Origin: Phoronis ovalis
Lineage: Eukaryota > Phoronida > Phoronidae
DNA length: 16,010 nucleotides
Assembly (NCBI GenBank): GCA_028565635.1
Contig: JAOXYB010025292.1
Coordinates: forward strand, 1-16,010
Direction of reading: 5' to 3'
Under the pieces are notes generated by a model that had not been told where the DNA came from, made no database searches, and saw only the letters and a program-made list of their open reading frames with translations. Positions 8,956 to 16,010 of the stretch are shown in pieces (within the stretch, counting starts at the first letter, position 1; each line of letters starts with the position of its first letter). Made by a program: the position numbers and the translations under genes.

Positions 8956-9745
8956 ATTTACCACGTCATCCTTAAAAATCTCTAGTCTGAACTAGTTTTG
9001 CCAATTACTACTATCAGCAAAAAAAGTTTTATAACGCGCGATGTACGAAAGTCGAAAGATGTCACACCGTATCGTCTATCGGCTATGATGATGATTATAG
9101 TCTGGGTACATACTGCCTGAAGCCGGGTACGGTTATGAATAGTTGCTAATTTAGAGGTACATGTCTGCATACGTTAATGTACCCCGGGTACACTTCTGTA
9201 CTGTAGTACCCCTTACGACAACGACCCTTTCAGCCATATTTATGATATTATGACATTGACAAGTCCTGCGTAAAGTCTAAACGATTAAAGACCGTAAAGT
9301 CTAAAGAACACGTAACGAAATCCCGACCTATCCTATAAAGAATACAAGTTACCTAGTTTGTCCTATCAACCTTGTCGAGACTGGGTTAATTGCATTAAAT
9401 AAATCTTCTACCGTAACTTGAATCGGGAGCAAAACCAAACTATACGGCAAACGACATAAACAGAGAGTATTGCATCATATGTTGTGGAGGCTAGTGTCTT
9501 ATATGACCTATTGGTGGCGCTACTGACATAATTTAGTAGAGTTAATCTGCCTCCCTCCACAACGCTGAAAAAAAATAGTAGCTCATGTTTATAGTATAAC
9601 GTTTGTGGGGGTTTACTATAGCAACATTTTATGTATAAACATAAATGCACCGTAATAACGAAAATAATTCGTAATAGACACGTGAGAATTTTCCGTGGCA
9701 AAATCAAATGGAAAATATTACTAATCTGGATTCTATGGCTGCAGA
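8956..9745. other. upstream region of C/EBP without a gene
   Basis: No gene is supported. Small items are a near-palindrome TGTACCCCGGGTACA (9178-9192) and a 13-bp direct repeat CGTAAAGTCTAAA at 9269 and 9293. Part of this may be distal promoter of the plus-strand C/EBP gene. Confidence 0.4.
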
Positions 9746-9763
9746 TACGTCAGCAAAACGTCA
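9746..9763 (+). promoter_or_regulatory. two CRE-like half-sites
   Basis: TACGTCA (9746-9752) and AACGTCA (9757-9763) stand in direct orientation 11 bp apart, about one helical turn. CREB/ATF proteins bind such TGACG half-sites. Neither is a full TGACGTCA. Their place just upstream of CCAAT and MEF2-like sites supports a promoter role, which is inferred. Confidence 0.45.
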
Positions 9764-9774
9764 GAGAGTCAATC

Positions 9775-9828
9775 CTATTTTTAGTAACCAATCAGAGCAA
9801 GGGGTGATTACCAAAAGCCTAAAAATAG
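9775..9828. promoter_or_regulatory. mirrored MEF2 sites flanking a CCAAT box
   Basis: CTATTTTTAG (9775-9784) and CTAAAAATAG (9819-9828) are exact reverse complements, and both fit the MEF2 consensus YTA(A/T)4TAR. They are 44 bp apart start to start. Between them lies CCAATCAG with the CCAAT core at 9788-9792, a canonical NF-Y box. The grouping is much tighter than expected by chance. Which gene it serves, the plus-strand C/EBP or also the divergent C/EBP-gamma, cannot be read from the sequence. Confidence 0.5.
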
Positions 9829-10015
9829 AGACCTAATTACTACTGTTTCCTTACCCGCAGAAATATAGTTACAACACTGGTACTGGAACTCGAGTTTCAA
9901 TACAAACTATACGCATGAAGTTGATTTTTTTTCATATTTTTTTACATTTTTTCTCCATTAAACTGTATTTGAAAAGCAAGATAAAATGCTTATTATTTTT
10001 TGTTTCGCGTAGTCA

Positions 10016-10021
10016 TATAAA
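10016..10021 (+). promoter_or_regulatory. candidate TATA box of the C/EBP gene
   Basis: TATAAA followed by a CG-containing stretch, 169 bp before the start codon. It would place transcription start near 10041-10050. A second AT-rich candidate is TATTTATAG (10052-10060). No initiator is clear enough to choose. Confidence 0.35.
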
Positions 10022-10038
10022 CCGCGAACTATTTTGTA

Positions 10039-10071
10039 ATGAGGTTCGATGTATTTATAGCCCATAAATAG
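10039..10071 (+). other. possible upstream ORFs in the C/EBP leader
   Basis: ATG at 10039 opens a 10-codon frame ending at TAG (10069-10071). Nested in another frame is a 3-codon ORF (10049-10060). No other ATG lies between them and the C/EBP start. They count only if transcription starts upstream of 10039 or 10049. Confidence 0.25.
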
Positions 10072-10184
10072 GATTTCACCATCACTACGAGATTGCGAAA
10101 TAGAGGAGCCCAGACCGGCAGCATCACTGGAAAAGACAAGTTGTGTCATCTAGGGCTTATAACGTTACAAGAGTGAGCGAGTAT

Positions 10185-10988
10185 ATGTTAGAATTTGATT
10201 TGTCACTTTTAGACGCCAACGTGGCTCTTTTAACTCCTGAACAAGAACTGAAATTATCGCCAACATGCCAGATTATGGAATCCCCGCACCTGTATGACGA
10301 AACTGAGTCAGCCTGTGCCGAGAAAAAACAAGTGTTTTTATTTACCGAAAACAGTATACCTAGTTTGTCCGAAATTGAGACCAACGAAGCATCATTTGAC
10401 CTTGAAGGTCTAATCGGAGATAATCACGTCTCAGAAGAATTTCTTGAAGATTTTTTTGGATTGGTCAGCGAAAACCACACTTTAACCAGTGAAGCAAGTT
10501 TAGACAGGTCCTACATGCCACAACCACAGCCTACTGAAAACACGCTAGGCTTTATTTCTGATTGGCAAAGTAATGCAAAACTTGAATCTGGAGAAAATCA
10601 ATTACCTTGTACTGTACAGGTGATTGAGGAAGCAAGCAACTCTGGGCTGTATAGTCCGCCTAGTACACCTGGATCAAGTACACCCACTACACCGACAGGT
10701 TTTAAAACATTAGCCAAACAGAGTAAAGCCAAGCGAGGGTTGGTAAAAGATTCTGAAGAATATAAAGCAAAACGTGCCAGAAACAACGTAGCCGTACGGC
10801 GTAGTAGAGATAAAGCAAAACAGCGTCAACAGGAAACAGAAGGTCGTGTTAAATCGCTAACAGGTGAAAACGAGAAATTACAGAAAAAGTTGGACTTGTT
10901 ACAAAAAGAACTCAATGTTCTCAAAGGATTGTTTGTTAATGTTGGGGCTGCATTGCCACCAGAACTGCAAAAATATCTGTCCAAATAA
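10185..10988 (+). CDS. CEBP: C/EBP transcription factor (alpha/beta/delta type)
   Basis: The 267-residue product is a single-exon bZIP protein, intronless like vertebrate CEBPA, B and D. The start is the first in-frame ATG after an in-frame TAG at 10101-10103; the frame upstream of it has no ATG. Residues 66-92 (EASFDLEGLIGD then SEEFLEDFFG) match the acidic activation motif of vertebrate C/EBPs. Residues 156-171 (YSPPSTPGSSTPTTPT) form a proline-directed kinase site cluster where MAPK/GSK3 sites lie in relatives. The basic region (about 189-214) contains RARNNVAVRRSRDKAK, with N200 and R208 as the bZIP signature. The zipper uses Leu225, Leu232, Leu239, Leu246 and Val253. It should bind TTGCGCAAT-like sites as a homo- or heterodimer in the nucleus, possibly with the C/EBP-gamma encoded 3 kb away. 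In Aplysia, C/EBP is a cAMP-induced immediate-early gene needed for long-term facilitation; the CRE-like sites upstream fit similar control, by inference. Confidence 0.96.
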   Translation: MLEFDLSLLDANVALLTPEQELKLSPTCQIMESPHLYDETESACAEKKQVFLFTENSIPSLSEIETNEASFDLEGLIGDNHVSEEFLEDFFGLVSENHTLTSEASLDRSYMPQPQPTENTLGFISDWQSNAKLESGENQLPCTVQVIEEASNSGLYSPPSTPGSSTPTTPTGFKTLAKQSKAKRGLVKDSEEYKAKRARNNVAVRRSRDKAKQRQQETEGRVKSLTGENEKLQKKLDLLQKELNVLKGLFVNVGAALPPELQKYLSK

Positions 10989-11028
10989 AGTTTGTAATGT
11001 GAACGATGAGCCCTTTACTCTTTGCGAT

Positions 11029-11373
11029 ATGAACACTCCCTGGATGGAAGATGTGAAAAGCCATTGTGATTCAAATGATCAGGACGACTCGTTAACTTCT
11101 GATTGTGATTGCAAATTAGAAAATGATTTATATGACAACTTGAACAATTTACACTGTTATAAGTGTAATGCACCAGTAGAATTGTCTCCTTCCTGTTCAT
11201 GTTCACAACAGACGTGGCAAACAGACAGTGTATACAAACATTTGACCATAATAGACCAAGAGACTCTGGAAACATCTGATAATTATCATTTACACTTGTA
11301 TAGGCATTATTACAAATCTTTGCATGTCATCAAATTTATGATTTACTTTAAAACGAACGTCACGCTGTTGTAA
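11029..11373 (+). CDS. unidentified downstream open frame in the C/EBP 3' region
   Basis: In the frame +1 to C/EBP, an ATG at 11029 opens 114 codons to TAA at 11371-11373. The same frame is already open from 10864, inside C/EBP. The peptide is acidic and Cys-rich, with LHCYKCNAPVELSPSCSC resembling a small zinc-ribbon pattern, and has no relative I recognise. A run this long is unlikely in AT-rich 3' UTR by chance. Options are a downstream ORF, an exon of another transcript, or a remnant of a longer C/EBP tail lost by frameshift. No start context or promoter supports independent expression. Confidence 0.25.
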   Translation: MNTPWMEDVKSHCDSNDQDDSLTSDCDCKLENDLYDNLNNLHCYKCNAPVELSPSCSCSQQTWQTDSVYKHLTIIDQETLETSDNYHLHLYRHYYKSLHVIKFMIYFKTNVTLL

Positions 11374-11455
11374 AATGCGCTTTATGTAGTTCTAGTTTGC
11401 ATTATTTTGTGTAAGGATATTTTTGTAAACTTCAGCGCTTTGTAATCTAGTTGAT

Positions 11456-11461
11456 ATTAAA
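11456..11461 (+). terminator. candidate poly(A) signals of the C/EBP mRNA
   Basis: ATTAAA lies here, with canonical AATAAA at 11621-11626 and 11730-11735. The 3' UTR would be about 0.5 to 0.75 kb. It holds about six ATTTA pentamers (for example 11126, 11147, 11288, 11334, 11341, 11518), only modestly above expectation for the composition, and no AU-rich nonamer. Confidence 0.4.
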
Positions 11462-11834
11462 GATGTAATTTTTATATTTGACTTTACACATTCTGTATTA
11501 CATAATTAAAATGTGGCATTTAAAAAACGGCATAGCTTTTTATTATTACCATTATATACATATTTGTATGTATTTCTACTACCTATATGTTTTTAACACT
11601 TGTACATTGTTAGTTATGAAAATAAACACTTCTAAATTTTATTCTAACTTAGTATTCTAATTTCAAACATTTGCACCTATCAAATTTCAGAAAATGCAAG
11701 CATATTTTTATTGCTTCTCAGTTTATCTAAATAAACAAGCCTTCTGTTCGAAATATTTTGAAAACTTATAAAGACTCTAGATAGAAAAAAAACACTGTTG
11801 GCTATAACTGTTTTTTTTATAAATTTTAATAATC

Positions 11835-12438
11835 AAAATGAAGAGATGGACATGGAAAAGTATACATATTTGCACAGGTTGCAATTTAATGTTAATGATT
11901 TTAAAGGAAAAATTTGAAAATTCTCATGTTCTGATTTCGGAAAAAATTATGTTTTCGAATTAATTAAAAAAAAACTGTATTCAGAAACCGTTGTATCTAT
12001 AAAACTAAAACTTTGCAAAAATTATCTTTATACATAGATCTACAAAACAATGTGTCAATTTTTAATAAATTTTGCTTTGATTAAAAGTTATAAATTTTAA
12101 AAATAAAAGATTGGGATTTTGCTGATTTTGATCTGACCGATCCTTAAATTTAAAAAATCATAACTTTCGAAGAAAGCAAAATTTTAAAAAATGTAGATAC
12201 AGTAGATACATATGTAGCGCATTTAAAAAACAATTTCAAATTTGCAAATGCAGGACTTTCTCATTTATATTTTGTTGAAAATTAAAATTTGTGAGAAAAA
12301 CAATTTTTTCCCAAAAATGGCCTTTGTCAGATCAGATGACTGAATTCAAACTATTTAAATTTCGATATGTAAAGTTTAGAGTATTTTAAACTTTTAATTT
12401 TAAAAATGTACACTTTTTGATGTCTATCTCTTCATTTT
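11835..12438. mobile_element. 604-bp foldback element (imperfect palindrome)
   Basis: The ends are 37-bp inverted repeats beginning AAAATGAAGAGAT (11835-11871 and 12402-12438) with five mismatches. Inner parts also pair: AATTTTGCTTT near 12067 with AAAGCAAAATT near 12174, and GGAAAAAATT near 11939 with AATTTTTTCCC near 12303. The whole unit therefore folds back on a centre near 12120. It is non-coding and strongly AT-rich. No clear target-site duplication flanks it, so either it is old or the true ends differ by a few bases. A MITE or foldback transposon is the likeliest identity. Confidence 0.6.
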
Positions 12439-13016
12439 AGTTACCAAAGCATAGGGGTCGAAATATATATAAATATGTATACACATCTTTGTATCTAGAT
12501 ATATCATATATATCCTAGTATCTAGAGACCTTAAAATTTAATTTTGCCATATTGTGTACTCAAATTAATTTGAAATCTGTTTACATCAAATTAAGAAACA
12601 TAACTGGTGATTTGGGAACAGTTTGTTGGGAGTTTGCAGGCAGAATTAATTTACTTGTGAGGAATACAGCTACAATAAATTGATTCTTTTAATACCAATG
12701 AGAATAGGATGTAATATCATGATTCATGACTTCAATGGTCATGATTTTGTGATTAAAATTGGGATTGCAAAGCTATCTAGAATTCAAGCAATGGCTGTTG
12801 TGTATGCTTCAAGAGAGAATATGAGCATGTTTGCACTGTTGAATTAAAGACTACTAGCCAGTACTATTGAGTATATTTGAAAATGACAGTTATCAACACT
12901 ATTCAACTAGAATTTATTAATCTTTTCAACATACACACATTTTAAAATGTGCTTTAATAAAATATATGTTTATCTTCCAAGTTAAAAATTTCATTTTACT
13001 TAGTTTTGTAAATTTT
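12439..13016. other. gene-free AT-rich stretch
   Basis: No gene is supported. There are TATA-rich stretches and repeated TATCTAGATA-like strings near 12490-12530. Confidence 0.5.
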
Positions 13017-13100
13017 CTAGAAGTATGTGCTAGGCAGTTTGCAAGCTTTAGGAAACATCTAGAAGTATGTGACAGGCAATTTGCAAGCTAGGGAAAACCT
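13017..13100. repeat. tandem duplication of a 42-bp unit
   Basis: Two adjacent copies (13017-13058 and 13059-13100) share CTAGAAGTATGTG, GGCARTTTGCAAGCT and a GGAAA-containing tail, with about seven differences. Nothing coding is associated with them. Confidence 0.85.
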
Positions 13101-13932
13101 AGTAGATATTCCTTCACCTTTTTGCAAAACTGTTACTCTAACAGCAATTACTGAAAAACATAAAATGTTTTCATGGAAAAAGCTAATTTGATTATCTACT
13201 ATTTTGATGCAATATATAAATTTGAAACTGGCTATCTATGAAATGCAAAGTCCAATTTTTGGATTACATTCTGGATGCAATTTTCAGACAGGGCAAGGTA
13301 GTACTTATTCATTTTAATGCAGGATATTTTCATAAATTTTCATTGAACTTTCGGTAATGCCATGTATACAATTCTGACAAAACTATTACAAAGATGGACA
13401 TATTAATCATACCTTTGTGTTAAATATAGTATACTTAAAACAAAATGACCTTCCTCATAAAGTTTACTAGCACTATTAATATGCAAGAGGCAAAATAATA
13501 TATTATTTTGAGTATATAAATATGAATCTTTTGTCATTTAACGCCCCCACTTTGACATACAATGTGACTCACATTTTGAAAAGATTTCTAACAATGACCA
13601 TTGGACTAGTCTAAATACAAAAATTTTGTACATGTATATATTTAGTTTTCAGTTGTACAAAATGTTAAAAATCAGCTTACCTTAGAAAGTCATTTTAAAA
13701 TCCAAAAATAAGTCAACACTTCCTCCTGATGAAATTGTCTTAATATACGCCACTCTATCAGTAAAAATCTCCCAGAGCTGACAATTTTAGTAAAAATGTC
13801 ATATCTTTTTTAGTTTTGGTAAAAGCAAATTTTCAATTTCCTTATATAAATACTGTCCATATAGAAGACTTTATAAATGTTTTAATTCAGTTTTTGTTTC
13901 TCCTTTAAACGTATTCTGCCATCAAACTACCC
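13101..13932. other. 3' flank of the minus-strand OB-fold gene
   Basis: No further gene is seen. ATTAAA on the minus strand at 13886-13881, 47 bases past the stop codon, is a candidate poly(A) signal for the gene ending at 13933. A 10-bp stem ATTTTGTACA/TGTACAAAAT (13623-13632 and 13654-13663) forms a simple hairpin. Confidence 0.4.
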
Positions 13933-15680
13933 TCAACTGCATAATATAGATATTTCTTGAAGCAGAAAATCGTGATCATCGCAAAATCCATTTCTAGCCA
14001 AGATTAAACACGTAACAGGGCCAACTGTTTTATCCAGCACGGTTTCAATGTCATAGCCCTATAAAGAAAATGATGCAACTATTTGTATGAATTGCGAAAG
14101 TACAAAATAACCCAGTTTAACCTATTCATAAAGAAAAAAAACATATCTGCTGTCTCACTAAGTAATTTTATGGTATAACTATTTAAATACAAATATATTA
14201 TATCAAAGTTTTTAAATAAAAAGCTAATACCTGCAATGTTTACATTAAATATCCTGATATTTGAAATTGTTACATTAAACTATTGATTTGTGCAAGTTGT
14301 TGGTACCAAATTACTATTCTGACAAAGCATAATTACAGTTTACCTCATTCTGCAGTGAAGATGGTAACAGGTCTTCAATAGTATTCTGCAACAGCTAGAA
14401 GTAAATATACAGGAAAAGAATACAAAACAGTAAATATATAACATAGGGCCATATACTATAACACCTGAATAGGCATTGTAGTATTGAATGTGCCTAATTA
14501 CGAAATAAATACAACACAGTCATGTGGATAATGAAGAAAACTCTGGCATATTTTTAATGATATCTACCAGGTAATTTTAACAAATTTATTTTGTCATTTT
14601 TTTTGTTTTATTAGGATTACTGCTTGAGGTGTGACATCCCTGGTTTGGACCATTGGTTTGTACAGTTTCATTTTCACCAATTTTCAGCAAGTTATATCTC
14701 GAAGACTGAATGGGGTACAGGCACTGACATTCCAAGGAAAGGTCATTTAGAGGTCAAAGGTTTAAATTTTGAAATTGTTCAGAGGATCTGCAGGTCAAAA
14801 TCTCCAAATTGTATGAAACTTTCAAAAAGAGGTTATGTCATGTCATTTAGAGGTTATTCATAAGTATACAGGGTCATTTTGAGGTCACCAAAAAATTTGA
14901 AATTATGATTTTTTGCTATTTAAGTTGTTTACTGGTTTGATGTTGGTAATATTTAGGGGTTAATTGATTTTCCAGACTTTTGTTATTAGCTTACAAATTA
15001 GGACATGCATAAATACCACAGTGTCAGTAAAGGGACAGTCTGAATAAATCCATCCGTTTAGTGTTCAGCACCTTCTCAAGAAGGCACTTCCAAACTAACA
15101 GACTTTAAAAGGGAAAATTGCAGTAATCCTATGCTTTTGCTAAAAGGCTATCTAGTTTTTAGATGCTCTTGAATTGCTCATACAAATTGCAGAGTATTAA
15201 TAGCTGTCTAGGATTGTTTGATTTCAGAGATACACAAAGATTACCTTTATGTATAGGTAACTAAATACTATTACAAAGCTTAAAACTCTGAATACAAAGC
15301 TAAGAAATTCCCAAAAAAAAAAACGGAGTTGTAGCAGAATACTTAGTGATGGTTAACCAACTATCCAGTTTAATTTTTAATTTTTTTTACATAGGATGCA
15401 TGTTTACCTTTACTTTAACAAGCAGAGAAGTGACATTACACTTGAGATATAATTCTAGTCTCATTCGTATGTCTGGGTTGATTACCAGCTTTTGACACTG
15501 CATGCAGTAAAGAGTTGGCCTATAAAAGCAGAAAATAATAACAATAATAATCTGGCTTATGTATGTTTTTAGTGTATTTCATTACAGAATGCTTATCACT
15601 GATAGCACAGTATTGCCTGACAATAGCGTACACCTACAATATTCCCAGGCTAGATCTACAGAAGGATGTAGGCCACTTCT
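13933..15680 (-). CDS. 3' part of a spliced gene: zinc-ribbon/OB-fold protein, RPA1-C or SHLD2 type
   Basis: Reading the minus strand, exons are 15680-15586 (tentative), 15519-15408, 14394-14344 and 14058-13933, with TGA at 13935-13933. All introns are GT-AG. Acceptors are TTCTGCTTTTATAG, TTTACTTCTAG and TTTTCTTTATAG. Phases agree at every junction: 112 bases in phase 2 to 0, then 51 bases of 17 codons, then 42 codons including the stop. Landmarks are AWEYCRCTLLSGN, PTLYCMQCQKLVINPDIRMR, LLQNTIEDLLPSSLQNE and GYDIETVLDKTVGPVTCLIL. A CxC then CxxC pair followed by LELYLKC and VKVK strands resembles the zinc ribbon inserted in the C-terminal OB fold of RPA1-like proteins; shieldin SHLD2 and MEIOB are possible relatives. 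Such proteins bind single-stranded DNA in repair or meiosis. The 5' part lies beyond the window. The gene is convergent with C/EBP. That these are exons is well supported; the family is an inference. Confidence 0.72.
14740..14887 (+). promoter_or_regulatory. cluster of AGGTCA half-sites with DR5 spacing, intronic
   Basis: AGGTCATTTAGAGGTCA (14740-14756) is a perfect direct repeat with 5-bp spacing, the classic retinoic acid receptor/RXR geometry; its second half-site is followed by AAGGTTT in a DR1-like way. A DR5-like TGTCATTTAGAGGTTA follows at 14841, and GGGTCATTTTGAGGTCA at 14871-14887. A lone AGGTCA lies at 14792. The similar spacer (TTTAG or TTTTG) suggests the copies arose by local duplication inside a dispersed repeat. 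The block sits in the large intron of the OB-fold gene. Binding is not shown. Confidence 0.45.
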
Positions 15681-15926
15681 CTAAAATCTGTAGGTATAAT
15701 GACCAACGCAACATACTGTTAACATTTTTATTTATAAATTCTCATGAAAATGATTGGCTACCATTTTCACTTTTTTGAAAATGTGATGAATTGCATTTTT
15801 CTGCAATAATTCTTATTGTTACAATTTATTTAGTGAATGATATTACATTACGAACTTAAATTTCCATACAGGAAATACTTTGAGAAGAATTTTTTAGTCA
15901 TGCTCTGCCCTGCATAAAGATTAATA

Positions 15927-15939
15927 GGGTCACTGACCC
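15927..15939. promoter_or_regulatory. IR1 nuclear-receptor-like palindrome
   Basis: GGGTCACTGACCC is a perfect inverted repeat of GGGTCA with a 1-bp spacer, the geometry used by ecdysone-receptor-type and FXR-type dimers. A single site of this length may be chance. Confidence 0.25.
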
Positions 15940-16010
15940 AACTAATGAGTCTAATAATAGAGATGTTAGCATCACCATACACACAGTCCTTGAGTGTGCA
16001 TGTGTATGTC

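Noticed and set aside
9408-9707. Minus-strand 99-residue frame upstream of C/EBP
   Set aside because: Low-complexity hydrophobic composition, no ATG in good context, no recognisable domain.
10143-10184. Longer C/EBP frame starting at GTG 10143 (14 extra residues)
   Set aside because: A nuclear eukaryotic gene should start at ATG. The first in-frame ATG is 10185, and the frame upstream holds only a GTG before the TAG at 10101.
11126-11522. AU-rich instability element in the C/EBP 3' UTR
   Set aside because: About six ATTTA pentamers are found where three to four are expected by composition, and there is no UUAUUUAUU nonamer, so the signal is too weak to claim.
13623-13663. microRNA-like hairpin
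   Set aside because: The stem is only 10 bp, too short for a precursor.
14624-14863. Plus-strand 79-residue frame
   Set aside because: It starts at TTG, lies in the intron of the minus-strand gene and coincides with the AGGTCA repeat block.
15563-15778. Plus-strand 71-residue frame
   Set aside because: It is the opposite strand of the tentative exon 15586-15680; the minus strand fits the splice phases.

Overview
The window is animal nuclear DNA: AT-rich, sparse in genes, full of small non-autonomous transposon remnants, with spliced coding exons and AATAAA-type poly(A) signals. The best anchors are two bZIP genes of the C/EBP family. Their sequence style, the strong AT bias and the kind of repeats favour a marine invertebrate, most probably a mollusc, but no feature proves the phylum. 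Layout, left to right. Positions 1-133 may hold the start of a minus-strand exon that runs off the left edge; a C-rich 31-bp minisatellite follows. From about 300 to 6560 I find no convincing gene. This stretch holds a roughly 380-bp MITE with TA flanks (2172-2551), a tandem duplication (3495-3692) and a GC-richer tract of frame-preserving repeats (5423-5730). A short C/EBP-gamma-like gene lies on the minus strand (6851-7162), with a likely splice acceptor in its 5' UTR. The space between the two bZIP genes carries a 5'-truncated LINE (8035-8942) with a 13-bp target-site duplication; nested inside it is a foldback MITE (8260-8612) with its own 9-bp duplication. A promoter-like block at 9746-9828 has two CRE-like half-sites, two mirrored MEF2 consensus sites and a CCAAT box. 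It precedes an intronless C/EBP transcription factor gene on the plus strand (10185-10988). Past the C/EBP 3' region lies a 604-bp imperfect palindrome (11835-12438). On the minus strand, 13933-15680 contains the last four exons of a spliced gene. Three of them join in matching reading phase and end in a stop codon. The product looks like a zinc-ribbon/OB-fold protein of the RPA1-C or shieldin SHLD2 type. How the genes relate: the two C/EBP genes are divergently transcribed, about 3 kb apart between start codons. This is the same pairing and orientation as vertebrate CEBPA and CEBPG, which suggests an ancient conserved gene pair. C/EBP proteins work as bZIP dimers, and the gamma type has no activation domain and tunes its partners, so the neighbours are plausible dimer partners. 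The OB-fold gene converges on C/EBP from the other side and shows no obvious functional link to it.
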